A stretch of 64,000 nucleotides of DNA from Arthrobacter sp. UM1 (GCF_020483305.1 NZ_JACWAB010000001.1:186001-250000), one strand, 5' to 3'. Shown: positions 44,557 to 54,779, counted from the first letter of the stretch. Translations and numbers: made by a program. Notes: generated from the letters alone by a model not told the origin.

Positions 44557-44908
44557 GATCAGCATTGACCCGGCCATCACCGGCGAGCTTTCGGAAGAAC
44601 AGGCGTATGGCTCCAGGCGGACGTGACCTTCAGGGCGCGGACCGCCGCCCATGGAAGCCCCCGGCCCGCCCCTCGCGGGGCGGCCCGGCGCCTCAGTAGA
44701 CCCGAACGGGTGTGCCCGTCACAGCACTGAAACAAGCGGCACTGTGCCGATGCCCCGGGGAAGGGACGCATCGTCGCGGTGCAAGCGAGGTGGTACCGCG
44801 GAGGTCCCGCCGAGCAGGTCAGCCTGGGCCTCTGAGCCCGGGCCGGCCTGCTTCGCGTGGCGTTCGTCCTTGCACTCCCGGCTATTCACGTCTGAGACAA
44901 GGACCGCG
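44557..44908 (+). promoter_or_regulatory. T-box riboswitch controlling ileS, translational type
   Basis: Leader that reads uncharged tRNA-Ile. The isoleucine specifier ATC is at 44576-44578 within the short stem I seen in actinobacteria, and the T-box sequence AGGTGGTACCGCGG is at 44788-44801. No run of T residues lies before ileS. Instead GTCCTTG (44866-44872) is an exact complement of CAAGGAC (44898-44904), which contains the ileS ribosome binding site. Sequestration of this site in the charged-tRNA state is the expected mechanism. Confidence 0.9.
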
Positions 44909-47900
44909 ATGAGCACCTACCCGAAGGTCAGCGCCACCGGCGAGACCCGCACCCCGTCCTCGCCCCGTTTCCCGAGCATCGAGCAGGCCGTCCTCCGCTA
45001 CTGGGCCGAGGACCAGACCTTCCAGGCGTCGATCGACAACCGCCCGGCCGGAGAGAACGGGGCGAACGAGTTCGTGTTCTACGACGGCCCTCCCTTCGCC
45101 AACGGCCTGCCGCACTACGGCCACCTCCTCACGGGCTATGCCAAGGACCTCGTGGCCCGCTACCAGACCCAGCGCGGCCACCGCGTGGAGCGCCGCTTCG
45201 GCTGGGACACCCACGGCCTGCCCGCCGAGCTCGAGGCGATGAAGCAGCTCGGCATGACGGACAAGAAGCAGATCGAGGAGATGGGCATCGACCGCTTCAA
45301 CGATGCCTGCCGCGCCTCCGTCCTCCGCTACACCGAAGAGTGGAAGGACTACGTCAACCGCCAGGCCCGCTGGGTGGACTTCGAGCACGACTACAAGACG
45401 CTCAACGTCGAGTACATGGAGTCCGTCATCTGGGCGTTCAAGCGCCTCCACGAGAAGGGCCTCACGTACCAGGGCTTCCGCGTCCTGCCGTACTGCTGGA
45501 ATGACGAGACCCCGCTGTCCAACCACGAGCTGCGCATGGACGACGACGTCTACCAGCAGCGCCAGGACCCCACCGTCACGGCGGCCTTCGCCCTGAACGG
45601 CGCCAAGGCGGACGAGCTCGGTCTGGCCGGCGTGTTCGCCATCGCGTGGACCACCACGCCCTGGACCCTGCCCACCAACCTCGCCCTCGCGGTGGGGCCG
45701 GACGTGGACTACGCCGTCGTCCCGGCCGGTCCCGGCGGAGCGGGCCTGGGGGAGCGCTTCGCGCCGTCGTCGTCGTTCCTCCTCGCGAAGGACCTCCTCG
45801 GGGCGTACGCGAAGGACCTCGGCTATGAGGACGCAGAGGCCGCGCACGCGGCCGTGGCCCGCACGCTCACGGGCCGCGAGCTCGAGGACGTGGAGTACCT
45901 CCCGCTCTTCGACTACTTCACGGACGCCGAGCAGCACGGCACGGAGAACGCCTGGCGCATCCTCGTGGCGGACTACGTCACGACGACGGACGGCACCGGC
46001 GTGGTCCACCAGGCGCCCGCCTACGGTGAGGACGACCAGGCGGTCTGCGAAGCGGCCGGCATCCCCGTGGTGCTCTCGGTGGACGAGGGCGCGCGCTTCC
46101 TGCCGCTCTTCTCCAAGCCGAGCCCCTCGGGGTCGGAGGAGCTCGCGGAGATCGCGGGCGTGCAGGTGTTCGAGGCGAACAAGGCGATCGTCCGGGTCCT
46201 CAAGGAGAAGGGGCTGCTCGTCCGGCAGGCCACGTACGAGCACAGCTACCCGCACTGCTGGCGCTGCCGCCGGCCGCTCATCTACCGGGCCATCTCCTCG
46301 TGGTACGTGGAGGTCACCAAGGTCAAGGACCGGATGCTCGAGCTCAACCAGGAGATCAACTGGATCCCGGGCAACGTCAAGGACGGCCAGTTCGGCAAGT
46401 GGCTCGAGAACGCGCGGGACTGGTCCATCTCCCGCAACCGCTACTGGGGCTCGCCGATCCCGGTGTGGGTCTCGGATGATCCGGACTGCCCGCGCATGGA
46501 CGTCTACGGCTCGCTCGCCGAGCTCGAGGCGGACTTCGGCCGGATGCCGCTCAACCACGAGGGCAAGCCGGACCTGCACCGCCCGTTCATCGACGAGCTG
46601 ACGCGGCCCAACCCGGACGACCCGACCGGAAAGTCCACGATGCGCCGCGTCCCGGACGTCCTGGACGTCTGGTTCGACTCGGGCTCGATGCCGTACGCCC
46701 AGAACCACTACCCGTTCGAGGCGGAGGAGTGGTTCGACACGCACAACCCGGCGGACTTCATCGTCGAGTACATCGGCCAGACGCGCGGCTGGTTCTACAC
46801 GCTGCACATCCTCTCGACGGCGCTCTTCGACCGGCCCGCGTTCCGGAACGTCATCAGCCACGGCATCGTGCTCGGCTCGGACGGCAACAAGATGTCCAAG
46901 TCGCTGCGCAACTACCCCGACGTCTCCGAGGTCCTGGACCGTGACGGCTCGGACGCGATGCGCTGGTTCCTCATGTCCAGCCCGATCCTGCGCGGCGGCA
47001 ACCTCATCGTGACCGAGGAGGGCATCCGCGAGGGCGTCCGCCAGGTCCTCCTGCCGCTGTGGAGCGTCTGGTACTTCTTCACGCTCTACACCAACGCGGC
47101 CAACGGCGGCGAGGGCTACGAGGCGCAGGAGCGCTTCAGCTCCGAGGACCCGCTGGACCAGTACATCCTGGCCGCCACGGGCCAGCTCGTCGAGGACGTC
47201 CGCACAGCGCTGGACGCCTACGAGGTCTCGGACGCCACGGACGCCCTGCGCTCCTACACGGACACCCTGACCAACTGGTACGTGCGCCGCTCGCGCGAGC
47301 GGTTCTTCGAGGAGGATCCGGCGGCGTTCGACGTCCTCTTCACGTGCCTCAAGACGGTGTGCGAGGCCGCGGCGCCGCTGCTGCCCCTGGCGGCGGAGGA
47401 GATCTGGCGGGGCCTCACCGGAGGCCGCTCGGTCCACCTCGCGGACTACCCGGACGCCTCGCGGTTCCCGCGGGACGAGGAGGGCCTCGAGGCGATGGGC
47501 CTCGTGCGCCAGGTGGCCTCCACGGGCTCCGCGCTGCGCAAGGCGGCCAAGCTGCGCGTGCGCCTGCCGCTCGCCGGAGCCTCGCTCGTCATTCCGCAGC
47601 CGGAGCGGCTCACCGAGGCGCACACAGCGATCCTGCGGGACGAGCTCAACCTCAAGTCCCTCGACGTCCGCAGCGCGGACGAGGAGGACGCCGCGGACTA
47701 CGGCATCAGCCAGCGGCTCGCCGTCAACGCCCGCGCTGCCGGCCCGCGCCTCGGCAAGAGCGTCCAGCAGGCCATCAAGGGCTCCAAGTCCGGCGACTGG
47801 TCCGTCGCCGAGGACGGGACGGTCACGGCCGGCGGGCTCGAGCTCCAGGAGGGCGAGTACACGCTGGAGACCGTCGTCGACCCGGAGAAGGCCGACGGCG

Positions 47901-48196
47901 GCGCCGCCGCCGTCCTGCCCGGCGGAGGCTTCATGGTGCTGGACACCGCGATGACCCCGGCGCTCGAGGCGGAGGGCACCGCCCGCGACACGATCCGCCA
48001 GATCGCCCAGGCCCGCCGCGACGCGGGCCTGCACATCAGCGACCGCGTGGTGACCACGATCCGCGCCAACGCCGAGCTCATCGGCGCGCTCACGGAGAAC
48101 CAGGAGCTCGTGGAGCGGGAGACGCTCTCCACCGCCCTGGTCTTCGAGGAGACGGACGCGGCCCAGCCCGAGATCTCCGTGGAGGTGGCCCAGTGA
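44909..48196 (+). CDS. ileS: isoleucyl-tRNA synthetase
   Basis: Class Ia synthetase for tRNA-Ile, 1095 residues. The HIGH-type motif is [10 protein letters not shown] near residue 70, the KMSKS motif is [12 protein letters not shown] near 665, and the CP1 editing domain ([20 protein letters not shown]) lies between. Length and the HYGH variant are typical of the type 2 (eukaryote-like) enzymes, the group to which natural mupirocin-insensitive forms belong. ATG 44909 has AAGGA within the T-box sequestrator. Longer upstream readings only run through the riboswitch. Its TGA overlaps the folC GTG (GTGA). Confidence 0.95.
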   Translation: MSTYPKVSATGETRTPSSPRFPSIEQAVLRYWAEDQTFQASIDNRPAGENGANEFVFYDGPPFANGLPHYGHLLTGYAKDLVARYQTQRGHRVERRFGWDTHGLPAELEAMKQLGMTDKKQIEEMGIDRFNDACRASVLRYTEEWKDYVNRQARWVDFEHDYKTLNVEYMESVIWAFKRLHEKGLTYQGFRVLPYCWNDETPLSNHELRMDDDVYQQRQDPTVTAAFALNGAKADELGLAGVFAIAWTTTPWTLPTNLALAVGPDVDYAVVPAGPGGAGLGERFAPSSSFLLAKDLLGAYAKDLGYEDAEAAHAAVARTLTGRELEDVEYLPLFDYFTDAEQHGTENAWRILVADYVTTTDGTGVVHQAPAYGEDDQAVCEAAGIPVVLSVDEGARFLPLFSKPSPSGSEELAEIAGVQVFEANKAIVRVLKEKGLLVRQATYEHSYPHCWRCRRPLIYRAISSWYVEVTKVKDRMLELNQEINWIPGNVKDGQFGKWLENARDWSISRNRYWGSPIPVWVSDDPDCPRMDVYGSLAELEADFGRMPLNHEGKPDLHRPFIDELTRPNPDDPTGKSTMRRVPDVLDVWFDSGSMPYAQNHYPFEAEEWFDTHNPADFIVEYIGQTRGWFYTLHILSTALFDRPAFRNVISHGIVLGSDGNKMSKSLRNYPDVSEVLDRDGSDAMRWFLMSSPILRGGNLIVTEEGIREGVRQVLLPLWSVWYFFTLYTNAANGGEGYEAQERFSSEDPLDQYILAATGQLVEDVRTALDAYEVSDATDALRSYTDTLTNWYVRRSRERFFEEDPAAFDVLFTCLKTVCEAAAPLLPLAAEEIWRGLTGGRSVHLADYPDASRFPRDEEGLEAMGLVRQVASTGSALRKAAKLRVRLPLAGASLVIPQPERLTEAHTAILRDELNLKSLDVRSADEEDAADYGISQRLAVNARAAGPRLGKSVQQAIKGSKSGDWSVAEDGTVTAGGLELQEGEYTLETVVDPEKADGGAAAVLPGGGFMVLDTAMTPALEAEGTARDTIRQIAQARRDAGLHISDRVVTTIRANAELIGALTENQELVERETLSTALVFEETDAAQPEISVEVAQ

Positions 48197-49584
48197 CAGA
48201 CCGGTTCGAGGCCGCAGACCGCTCCGATGCGCTGAGCGTCTACGCAGAGCTGCTCTCGCGAGCGCCGGAGAACAAGATGGAGCCCCGCATGGAGCCCATG
48301 TGGCGGGTCATGGAGCTTCTGGGCGACCCCCAGAACGCCTACGAGTCCATCCACATCACCGGCACCAACGGGAAGACCTCCACGGCGAGGATCATCGAGG
48401 CGGGCCTGCGTGCGCACAACCTGCGCACCGGCCGGTACACGAGCCCTCACCTGACGTCCGTCACCGAGCGGATCTCGATCGACGGCGAGCCCGTCTCGGA
48501 CGAGACCTTCGTGCGGATCTGGGACGAGATCCGCCCGTACGTGGAGATGGCGGACGCCGAGCTCGAGGCCGAGGGCGAGCCGCGGCTCACCTATTTCGAG
48601 GCCCTCACCGTGCTCGCCTTCGCGGTGTTCGCGGACGAGCCGGTCGACGTCGCCGTCGTCGAGGTGGGCCTCGGCGGGATCACGGACGCCACCAACGTGG
48701 TGAGCGGGCGGGTCAGCGTGGTGACGCCGATCAGCCTGGACCACACGGACCTCCTGGGGGACACCGTCCGGGACATCGCCCTGGAGAAGGCCGGCATCCT
48801 CAAGCCCGGCGGGTTCCTCGTCTCCGCGGCGCAGGACCGGGACGCAGCCAACGTCCTCCTCGAGCGGGCCCGTGAGCTGGAGATCCCCTTCCGCTTCGAG
48901 GGGGTGGAGTTCGGCGTCGAGTCCCGGCAGGTGGCCGTGGGCGGCCAGGTGGTGACGATCGACGGGATCGCGGGCCGGTACGAGGACCTCGTGCTCCCGC
49001 TCCACGGCGAGCACCAGGCTCAGAACGCCGCGGTGGCCGTGGCCGCTCTCGAGGCGTTCCTCGGCGGGGGAGAGAAGGAGCTCAGCATCGAGGTGCTCCG
49101 CGAGGCCTTCGAGCAGGTCGCCTCGCCGGGCCGCCTCGAGGTGGTCCGCACCGCTCCCACCGTCATCCTCGACGCCGCGCACAACCCCGCCGGCATCCGT
49201 GTCACGGCCGCGGCGCTCAAGGAGGCGTTCACGTTCTCGCGGCTCGTGCCCGTCGTCGGCATCCTCGGGGAGAAGGACGCGGCCGAGTTCCTCGCCGCCT
49301 TCCGGCGGGAGCTGGACGACCTCGCCGGTCCGATCGTCCTCACCGCCTCCACCTCGCCGCGCGCCGTCCCTCCGGCCGAGCTGCGCGAGTTCGCGCTCGC
49401 CGCCGGCTGGACGGAGGAGGAGATCTCCGTCGAGGCTGACCTCGTGGACGCGCTGACCCGCGCCGTCGCCCTGGCCGAGGAGCCGGGCGACTTCGCCGGC
49501 GGGGTCCTCGTGACGGGGTCCATCACCGTGGTCGGAGAGGCCCAGGTGCTGCTCGCCGGGGGAGGTGCCGCCGATGGCGCGTGA
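48193..49584 (+). CDS. folC: folylpolyglutamate synthase / dihydrofolate synthase
   Basis: Adds glutamate to dihydropteroate or tetrahydrofolate. The 463-residue Mur-ligase-fold protein has the P-loop ITGTNGKTS near residue 56, the [15 protein letters not shown] segment, the carbamylated lysine region ([14 protein letters not shown]) and the second-domain [12 protein letters not shown] 48193 overlaps the ileS stop by 4 nt. Its 3' end overlaps the next gene by 11 nt. The ileS-folC-DUF4233-ndk order is a common actinobacterial arrangement. Confidence 0.94.
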   Translation: MTDRFEAADRSDALSVYAELLSRAPENKMEPRMEPMWRVMELLGDPQNAYESIHITGTNGKTSTARIIEAGLRAHNLRTGRYTSPHLTSVTERISIDGEPVSDETFVRIWDEIRPYVEMADAELEAEGEPRLTYFEALTVLAFAVFADEPVDVAVVEVGLGGITDATNVVSGRVSVVTPISLDHTDLLGDTVRDIALEKAGILKPGGFLVSAAQDRDAANVLLERARELEIPFRFEGVEFGVESRQVAVGGQVVTIDGIAGRYEDLVLPLHGEHQAQNAAVAVAALEAFLGGGEKELSIEVLREAFEQVASPGRLEVVRTAPTVILDAAHNPAGIRVTAAALKEAFTFSRLVPVVGILGEKDAAEFLAAFRRELDDLAGPIVLTASTSPRAVPPAELREFALAAGWTEEEISVEADLVDALTRAVALAEEPGDFAGGVLVTGSITVVGEAQVLLAGGGAADGA

Positions 49585-50050
49585 GTCGATCCGCCAGCGC
49601 CTCGAGCGCCAGCAGGCCGAATGGCGGCCGGGCATCCCGAAGCCCCGCCGCAGCGTCCGGACGATGTTCGCCTCCACGGTCCTCGTCCTCCAGGCCCTCG
49701 CGGTGGCCTTCGCCACGCTCGCGATGATCGGTCTGTACCGGGGCAGCGCCGCTCTGCCGTGGCTGCTCGCAGGAGGGGCTGCGCTCGCCGTGGCCCTCGT
49801 GGCGTGCTGCGCGGTGCTCCAGAAGCCCTGGGGCCTCAAGGCGGGCTGGGTGCTCCAGGTCCTCACCTTCGCACTCGGCCTCGCGATCCCGCTCATGCTC
49901 ATCGTGGCCGCCGGGTTCACCGGCTGCTGGATCTACGCGCTCGTCAAGGGCCGCCAGATCGACGCGGAGAACGCCGAGCGAGACCGTCTTGAGGCCGAGT
50001 ACCGCCGGGAGCATCCGGACGAGTCCGAGAGCCCCGAGGGAACGCTGTAG
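49574..50050 (+). CDS. DUF4233 domain-containing membrane protein
   Basis: 158-residue protein with four predicted helices (about residues 30-52, 56-77, 88-105 and 108-125) and hydrophilic charged ends. It matches the DUF4233 protein that commonly sits between folC and ndk in actinobacteria; its role is not known. ATG 49574 has GGAGG 9 nt upstream, inside folC, which it overlaps by 11 nt, so it is translationally coupled. Confidence 0.82.
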   Translation: MARESIRQRLERQQAEWRPGIPKPRRSVRTMFASTVLVLQALAVAFATLAMIGLYRGSAALPWLLAGGAALAVALVACCAVLQKPWGLKAGWVLQVLTFALGLAIPLMLIVAAGFTGCWIYALVKGRQIDAENAERDRLEAEYRREHPDESESPEGTL

Positions 50051-50086
50051 GGGTCTTGCCGCCCCAACGGCCGCGATAGCCTGGAA

Positions 50087-50092
50087 CCCCGG
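50087..50092 (+). promoter_or_regulatory. probable -10 box for ndk
   Basis: TAGCCT, predicting a start near 50099 and a 45-nt leader with AAGGAG before ATG 50144. A clear -35 box was not found. Confidence 0.4.
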
Positions 50093-50143
50093 CCGTCCGC
50101 CGATCATCCACCCACCCACCGAACCACCCAAGGAGCACCTCGC

Positions 50144-50560
50144 ATGACCGCAGAGCGCACCCTCGTCCTCGTCAAGCCGGACGGCGTTGAGCGCAGCCTC
50201 ACCGGCCAGATCCTCGCCCGCATCGAGGCGAAGGGCTACCGCGTCACGTCCCTCAAGATGGTGGAGGCCGAGCGCTCCGTGCTCGAGGCCCACTACGCCG
50301 AGCACGAGGGCAAGCCCTTCTACGAGCCCCTGCTCGAGTTCATGTCCTCCGGCCCGGTCGTCGCCGCGGTGGTCGAGGGCCACCGCGTCATCGAGGGCTT
50401 CCGCTCCCTCGCCGGCACCACGGATCCGACGACGGCGGCTCCGGGCACCATCCGCGGCGACTTCGGCCGGGACTGGGGAGAGAAGGTCCAGAAGAACCTC
50501 GTCCACGGCTCGGACTCCGTGGAGTCCGCCGAGCGGGAGATCGGCATCTGGTTCGCCTGA
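50144..50560 (+). CDS. ndk: nucleoside diphosphate kinase
   Basis: Transfers the gamma phosphate between nucleotides through a phosphohistidine. The 138-residue protein has the N-terminal LVLVKPDGVERS, the GTIRGDFG nucleotide segment and the active-site histidine in LVHGSDSVESAEREI. AAGGAG precedes ATG 50144 by about 8 nt. A hairpin follows the stop. Confidence 0.96.
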   Translation: MTAERTLVLVKPDGVERSLTGQILARIEAKGYRVTSLKMVEAERSVLEAHYAEHEGKPFYEPLLEFMSSGPVVAAVVEGHRVIEGFRSLAGTTDPTTAAPGTIRGDFGRDWGEKVQKNLVHGSDSVESAEREIGIWFA

Positions 50561-50631
50561 TCCGCTGAAACGAGCGCGGCCGGCCGGGCCGGCGTGCTGC
50601 GCTGACGCGCCCCTCACAGCGGGGCGGGCCG

Positions 50632-50665
50632 AGAAGGGGCTGTTCCTCAGGGGACGGCCCCTTCT
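50632..50665 (+). terminator. hairpin terminator after ndk
   Basis: AGAAGGGGC (50632-50640) pairs with GCCCCTTCT (50657-50665) around a 16-nt loop. Confidence 0.6.
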
Positions 50666-50803
50666 GCCGTTCCCGGCGGCTGTGCACCCGCCTCAATTCC
50701 GTCCGTGCGTCTTGTGCCCTTGCCCAGAGACATGACAACCGTGCGTGTGTCTAATGGAAGCACCGAGACTGATGGGGGAGTGAGGTCATGGGAAGGGAGT
50801 CTG

Positions 50804-50878
50804 CATCGGCGATCTTCTGCCGATCAGGGGCAAAACCGGCAGGATCTGGAGGTATTTGCGCCTCATCGGCAGAGATCC
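50804..50878 (+). repeat. three GC-rich repeats at exact 30-bp spacing upstream of hipB
   Basis: A-(T/C)-CGGC begins at 50805, 50835 and 50865, each followed within a few bases by GATC; a partial inverted copy (CTGCCGAT) lies at 50818-50825. The spacing is three helical turns. It may be the operator of the HipB-like repressor. Confidence 0.5.
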
Positions 50879-50988
50879 GCCGGTGCGCGAGATCACGCCG
50901 GGTGCGGATGAGGTCTGCTGGGATGTGCCCCGTCCTGCCGGGCTCGAAGGACGCGGCGGCGTTCTTCCGCGGGCCCAGAGGGTGAACC

Positions 50989-51195
50989 ATGAACAAGACC
51001 ACGGCCCAGGCGCTCGGGGAGGCCATCCGTGCCGCGCGCCGCGCGGAGGGGCTCTCGCAGGAGACGCTCGCGGCACTGGGAGGCATCTCGGAGAGGACGC
51101 TGAGGGACATCGAGACGGGCCGCGGCAGTCCCTCGCTCCGTGCGGTCATCGCCGTCTCCGCGGTGCTCGGGCTGACCGTCCGGGCCTGTCCGTGA
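50989..51195 (+). CDS. HipB-like XRE-family transcriptional regulator
   Basis: 68-residue single-domain helix-turn-helix protein (ALGEAIRAARRAEGLSQETL, GISERTLRDIETGRGSPSL). The arrangement, a small Cro/C1-type repressor immediately upstream of a HipA-like gene with a GTGA overlap, is that of the HipB antitoxin. ATG 50989 has a GAGGG site. It lacks the extra C-terminal strand that E. coli HipB adds. Confidence 0.85.
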   Translation: MNKTTAQALGEAIRAARRAEGLSQETLAALGGISERTLRDIETGRGSPSLRAVIAVSAVLGLTVRACP

Positions 51196-52286
51196 GCTCG
51201 ATCTTCTCCGCGCCCGTCCTCGAGGCGGACCCCAAGGCATCTCCGGTCCTCGCCGCGGACGTGTGCAAGAAGGGTCGGCGGGTCGCGGTGCTCCGGCAAC
51301 GGGAGGACGGCTGCGTGGAGTTCTCCTACTCCCCTCAGCTGCTCGCCGCGGAGACCCCGCCGCTGGCTGTGGCCACCACGCTGCCGGTCGGCACAGAGGT
51401 GCTCGAATTCCCTGAGGGAGCCCTGCCGCCGTACTTCGCGGGTCTTCTGCCGGAAGGGAGGCGGGTCGCCGGGCCGAGCTGCAGCGTGAAGTCGAGCCCG
51501 CCGAGCGAGCTGGGCATCCTTCTCGCCCTCGGCGCCAGCGTCCCCGGGGACGTCTGCCTCCGTCCGGCGGGGGCACCGGTGCTCAACGCCGGACGCCTCG
51601 CGAGCAGGCAGCCGTTCGTCATCCCGGAGAACCGCCGCCGGTTCGGCTGGGCGCTCAACCAGATCCGCCACCTCGAGGCTGCGCGGCGGATGCGCTGTCC
51701 GGTGGTGGACGCCCGTGCCGTGCGCTGCGGAGACGGGGACCGGATGCTCGTCATCGAGCGGTTCGACTCGGCTCCGGACGGGACGCGGCTCGCCTTTGAA
51801 GACGGGGTGCAGGTGCTCGGCCTCTCCCCGCAGGCCAAGTACAGCCCGAGCGCGGAGGAGCTCGTCCTGCAGCTGAGCCGGCACTGCGTCGCACCGCAGG
51901 CCGCCCTGCGCACGTTCTACCTCCAGATCGTCTTCGCGTGGATCATCGGCCACGGAGAGATGCACGCCCGCGCCCTCGGGATCCTCGAGCGGCCTGGCGG
52001 AGGCTGGGGGCCTGCGCCCATCACCTCGGCCGAGTGCAGCCTCCTGTACGGGGACGAGTCGATGGCGCTCAGAGTCGGCGGCAAGGCGGAGGGACTCACA
52101 GGACGTGACTTCAGGGCCTTCGCCGCGGAGGTCGGGCTCCCGTGGAAGGCGGCGCGCCTCGCGGACGAGCTGGCGCTCAGGGCCGCGGCCACCATCCGGC
52201 TCGGCGGACTCCCGGCGCCCGCCGTCTCGGCCCGCACCGCCGTCCAGGAGCTCGAGAGGCGCAGGCGCTCGCTGCGCAGCCCGTGA
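51192..52286 (+). CDS. HipA-like protein, probable catalytically dead kinase
   Basis: 364-residue protein related to HipA serine kinases, which phosphorylate glutamyl-tRNA synthetase. The N-terminal domain (ADVCKKGRRVAVLRQ, then LPPYFAGLLPEGRR) is well conserved. The kinase core is not: the Gly-rich SGxQxK loop and ATP lysine segment are missing; the catalytic GNGDxHxKN motif reads GHGEMHARA (Glu256 for Asp, Arg260 for Lys, Ala261 for Asn); and the AP-x-YD metal motif reads PITSAECSLLY. Family length is about 410-440. Start is GTG 51192, overlapping hipB. Translation is intact, so the fold may still serve as a HipB partner. Confidence 0.8.
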   Translation: MSSIFSAPVLEADPKASPVLAADVCKKGRRVAVLRQREDGCVEFSYSPQLLAAETPPLAVATTLPVGTEVLEFPEGALPPYFAGLLPEGRRVAGPSCSVKSSPPSELGILLALGASVPGDVCLRPAGAPVLNAGRLASRQPFVIPENRRRFGWALNQIRHLEAARRMRCPVVDARAVRCGDGDRMLVIERFDSAPDGTRLAFEDGVQVLGLSPQAKYSPSAEELVLQLSRHCVAPQAALRTFYLQIVFAWIIGHGEMHARALGILERPGGGWGPAPITSAECSLLYGDESMALRVGGKAEGLTGRDFRAFAAEVGLPWKAARLADELALRAAATIRLGGLPAPAVSARTAVQELERRRRSLRSP

Positions 52287-52320
52287 CGCCGGACCGTGAC
52301 GCCCGGCCTCGGCGGGGCGG

Positions 52321-53535
52321 TCAGTGGCCGGTGGTCTCGTCCTGGCCGTGCTCGGGGCCGCGCGCGGCCGGCTCGAGCACGGTGATGTTGCCGGGTCCGG
52401 GCTTGGTTCGGCCCACGCGCTCCGCGGGGATCTCGGCCCCGACATCCGCGATGACGGACTCCAGCTCGGCCCCAGCCGGCACCACGCAGCTGCCGAGCAG
52501 CACGGAGCGGCGGACGGAGGCGCCGGGCTCCACGTGCACGCCGGGGCCGATGACGCTCTCGGAGACTGCCCCCTCGACTCGCGCGCCCGCGCACACCAGG
52601 GCGTCCCGGACCTCGGCCGAAGGGCCGATGCTGGCCGGCGCGGACGTGCGGGGATTCGTCGTGATGGGCCAGTCGGCCCGCGTCAGCTCCAGTCCGCGCC
52701 CCGCCACGAGGTCCATGTGCGCCTGGAAGTAGGAGTCCACGGTTCCGATGTCCCTCCAGTAGCCGGTGTGCCGGTACTCGAACACCTTCCCCCGCTCCAC
52801 GAGGGTGGGAACGATCGACTCCCCGTAGTCGCCGAGCGTCTCTCCCTCGATGCTCGGGTCCGGATCGTGCTCTTGCTCCTGGGCGGCGACGAGCTCGTCC
52901 GTCACTCTCGCAAGCACCGAGACGTCGTAGACGAAGATCTCCGTGGCCACCACGCTGCCCTGGGGATCGTCCGGCTTGTAGTCGTAGCGGGTGACCCGGC
53001 CGTCGTCGTCGGTCTGGACCACCCCGTAGCGGCCCGGGTGCTCGGAGACCTCGGTGGTGACCACCGTGAGTTCCGCGCCAGTGGCGCGGTGCTGCTCGAG
53101 GACGGGCCGCAGGTCGAGGAGGTAGAGGTGGTCCGCGGAGAGGATCACGGCCTCGTCGGCTCCGAAGGACTCGAGGAGCGGCGCGTGCTGGTGGAGGACG
53201 TGCCCGTTGCCCGCGGCGAAGCCCTCCTCGATCCGCCCCTCGGCCGGCGGGAGGATCTGGAGGCCGTGGCGCGTGCCGTCGAGGTCCCAGGGGCGCCCGC
53301 CGGCGAGGTGTCGGTTGAGGGTGAAGGGGCGGTACTGCTCGGCGATCCAGACGTCCTGGAGCCCCGAGTGCGCGAGATTGGACAGGACGACGTCGATGAT
53401 CCGGTACGAGCCCGCGAACGGGACGGCCGGCTTGGCCCGCGCGTCCGTGAGCGGAGAGAGCCTGGACCCCTTGCCGCCGGCCAGGACGAGGGCCACGGTG
53501 GAACGAGCGGGCTGGTCGGGGAACGGATGCGCCAT
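52321..53535 (-). CDS. glgC: glucose-1-phosphate adenylyltransferase
   Basis: Makes ADP-glucose for glycogen and related glucans. The 404-residue protein has the nucleotide motif LAGGKGSRLSPLTDARAKPAVPF near residue 18, YRIIDVVLSN, GRPWDLDG, the substrate segment RYGVVQTDDDGRV, GYWRDIGTVDSY, and a left-handed beta-helix C-terminal domain (VIGPGVHVEPGASV). ATG 53535 has AGGAAGG upstream. It converges on hipA with only 34 nt between. Confidence 0.92.
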   Translation of the reverse strand: MAHPFPDQPARSTVALVLAGGKGSRLSPLTDARAKPAVPFAGSYRIIDVVLSNLAHSGLQDVWIAEQYRPFTLNRHLAGGRPWDLDGTRHGLQILPPAEGRIEEGFAAGNGHVLHQHAPLLESFGADEAVILSADHLYLLDLRPVLEQHRATGAELTVVTTEVSEHPGRYGVVQTDDDGRVTRYDYKPDDPQGSVVATEIFVYDVSVLARVTDELVAAQEQEHDPDPSIEGETLGDYGESIVPTLVERGKVFEYRHTGYWRDIGTVDSYFQAHMDLVAGRGLELTRADWPITTNPRTSAPASIGPSAEVRDALVCAGARVEGAVSESVIGPGVHVEPGASVRRSVLLGSCVVPAGAELESVIADVGAEIPAERVGRTKPGPGNITVLEPAARGPEHGQDETTGH

Positions 53536-53652
53536 CGCGGGGCCTTCCTCGTGCGGGGTGCGGTCGGGGCTCGTGAGGGGTGCGTGCGGTTGTGGTCTCA
53601 GCCTAGGGGACGCGTCCCCGTGCCGGTGTTGAGCACTCGAGTTTCCGCGCCG

Positions 53653-53658
53653 TAGAGT
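53653..53658 (+). promoter_or_regulatory. -10 box of leaderless membrane protein gene
   Basis: TAGAGT ends 6 nt before GTG 53665. Confidence 0.6.
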
Positions 53659-53664
53659 CTCACC

Positions 53665-54742
53665 GTGACCACCGCACCCCCGCGCACCGTGCGCATCCTC
53701 GTGCTCTCGGATCCCGGGATGCCCACCCGTTCCATGTCCCGCGTCGAGGACCGCTTCCGCAAGCGCCTCCAGGCCACGTTCGGCGCCCAGACCGAGCTCC
53801 TCGTGAGGACCGGTCTGTTCCGCATCAAGCCCGGCAACACGCTGGACCTCTCCTGGGCGGAGAAGGTGTCCGCCGAGTTCGAGAGCGTGGACGCGATCTT
53901 CATGCTCACCGAGATGCCGCGGCACTCGGGAGAACGGGCCGTGGCCGCCGAGTTCTTCCCGGAGCCCAACGTCGCAGTGATCTCCTGTCCCGCGCTCGGA
54001 GTCGTCAACACGGAGGGGCGCCTGCTCAACCTCCTCGTCAGCTGCACGTTCCAGATGGCGAGCGCCCGCATGCACGCGCCGGAAGAGGGGCACGAGCTGC
54101 CGTTCTCCACGTGGAGCCACCACAAGGAGCGCGGAAACAAGGTGCTCCACGTCAACATGTACACGGGCGGCGTCCGCACGGTGCTCGGCATGGCCCGGGC
54201 CAACCAGCCGCTGCGCACCATGACGAAGCTCTCCAGCGCTCTCGCGGGTGCCCTGGCCACAGGCGCGTTCGGCCTCTTCTACACGTCGATCTGGCAGATG
54301 GCGAACTACCTCAGCGAATGGCGCATCGGGTTCATCGGCGTGCTCTCGATGTTCGTCATGGTGGCCTGGCTGATCGGGCACAACCGGCTGTGGGACCGTC
54401 CGGGCCCGGGGCGCAAGAAGTCGATCACAGTGGTCTACAACCTCTCCACCGCCACGACCCTCTTCTTCTGCGTCTTCATGCTGTATGCGGCGCTCGTCGT
54501 CGCGATCTTCGTCGGCAGCCTCATCATGATCAGCCCCGAGTTCCTGTCCCACATCCTCAAGGAGCCGCACGTCACGCCGCTCAACTACGTCAAGCTGGCG
54601 TGGCTGAGCGCGGCGCTCGGGGTGTTCGGCGGCGCCATCGGCTCGAGCTTCGACTCGGAGACGGACCTCCCGCCAGCTGACGCACGGCCGCCGCGAGGCG
54701 CTGCGGTGGTACACGGAGGACGAGCTCAAGCTGCTCGGCTGA
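53665..54742 (+). pseudogene. membrane protein of unknown function, frameshifted near the 3' end
   Basis: The first 334 codons encode a basic, cytosolic N-terminal part followed by three to four hydrophobic helices (about residues 195-212, 218-236, 265-290 and 310-325). After SSFDSETDL the frame breaks at the CCC run 54669-54671; removing one C restores RQLTHGRREALRWYTEDELK and stops at 54740-54742. As read, the gene would run on with an unrelated tail into the convergent VKOR gene to 54933. A single-base insertion or a base-call error is the likely cause. GTG 53665 is leaderless. Confidence 0.75.
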
Positions 54743-54779
54743 CCGTCCCTGGAGAGCCAAGGTCCGGGGCGCCCCGGGA

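Larger units (their letters stand above)
50561..50988 (+). other. non-coding region between ndk and hipB-like gene
   Basis: 428 nt without a supported gene. It contains the ndk hairpin (50632-50665), the 30-bp-spaced repeats (50804-50878) and the hipB ribosome binding site (GAGGG before ATG 50989). Small readings through it have no conserved character. Confidence 0.55.
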
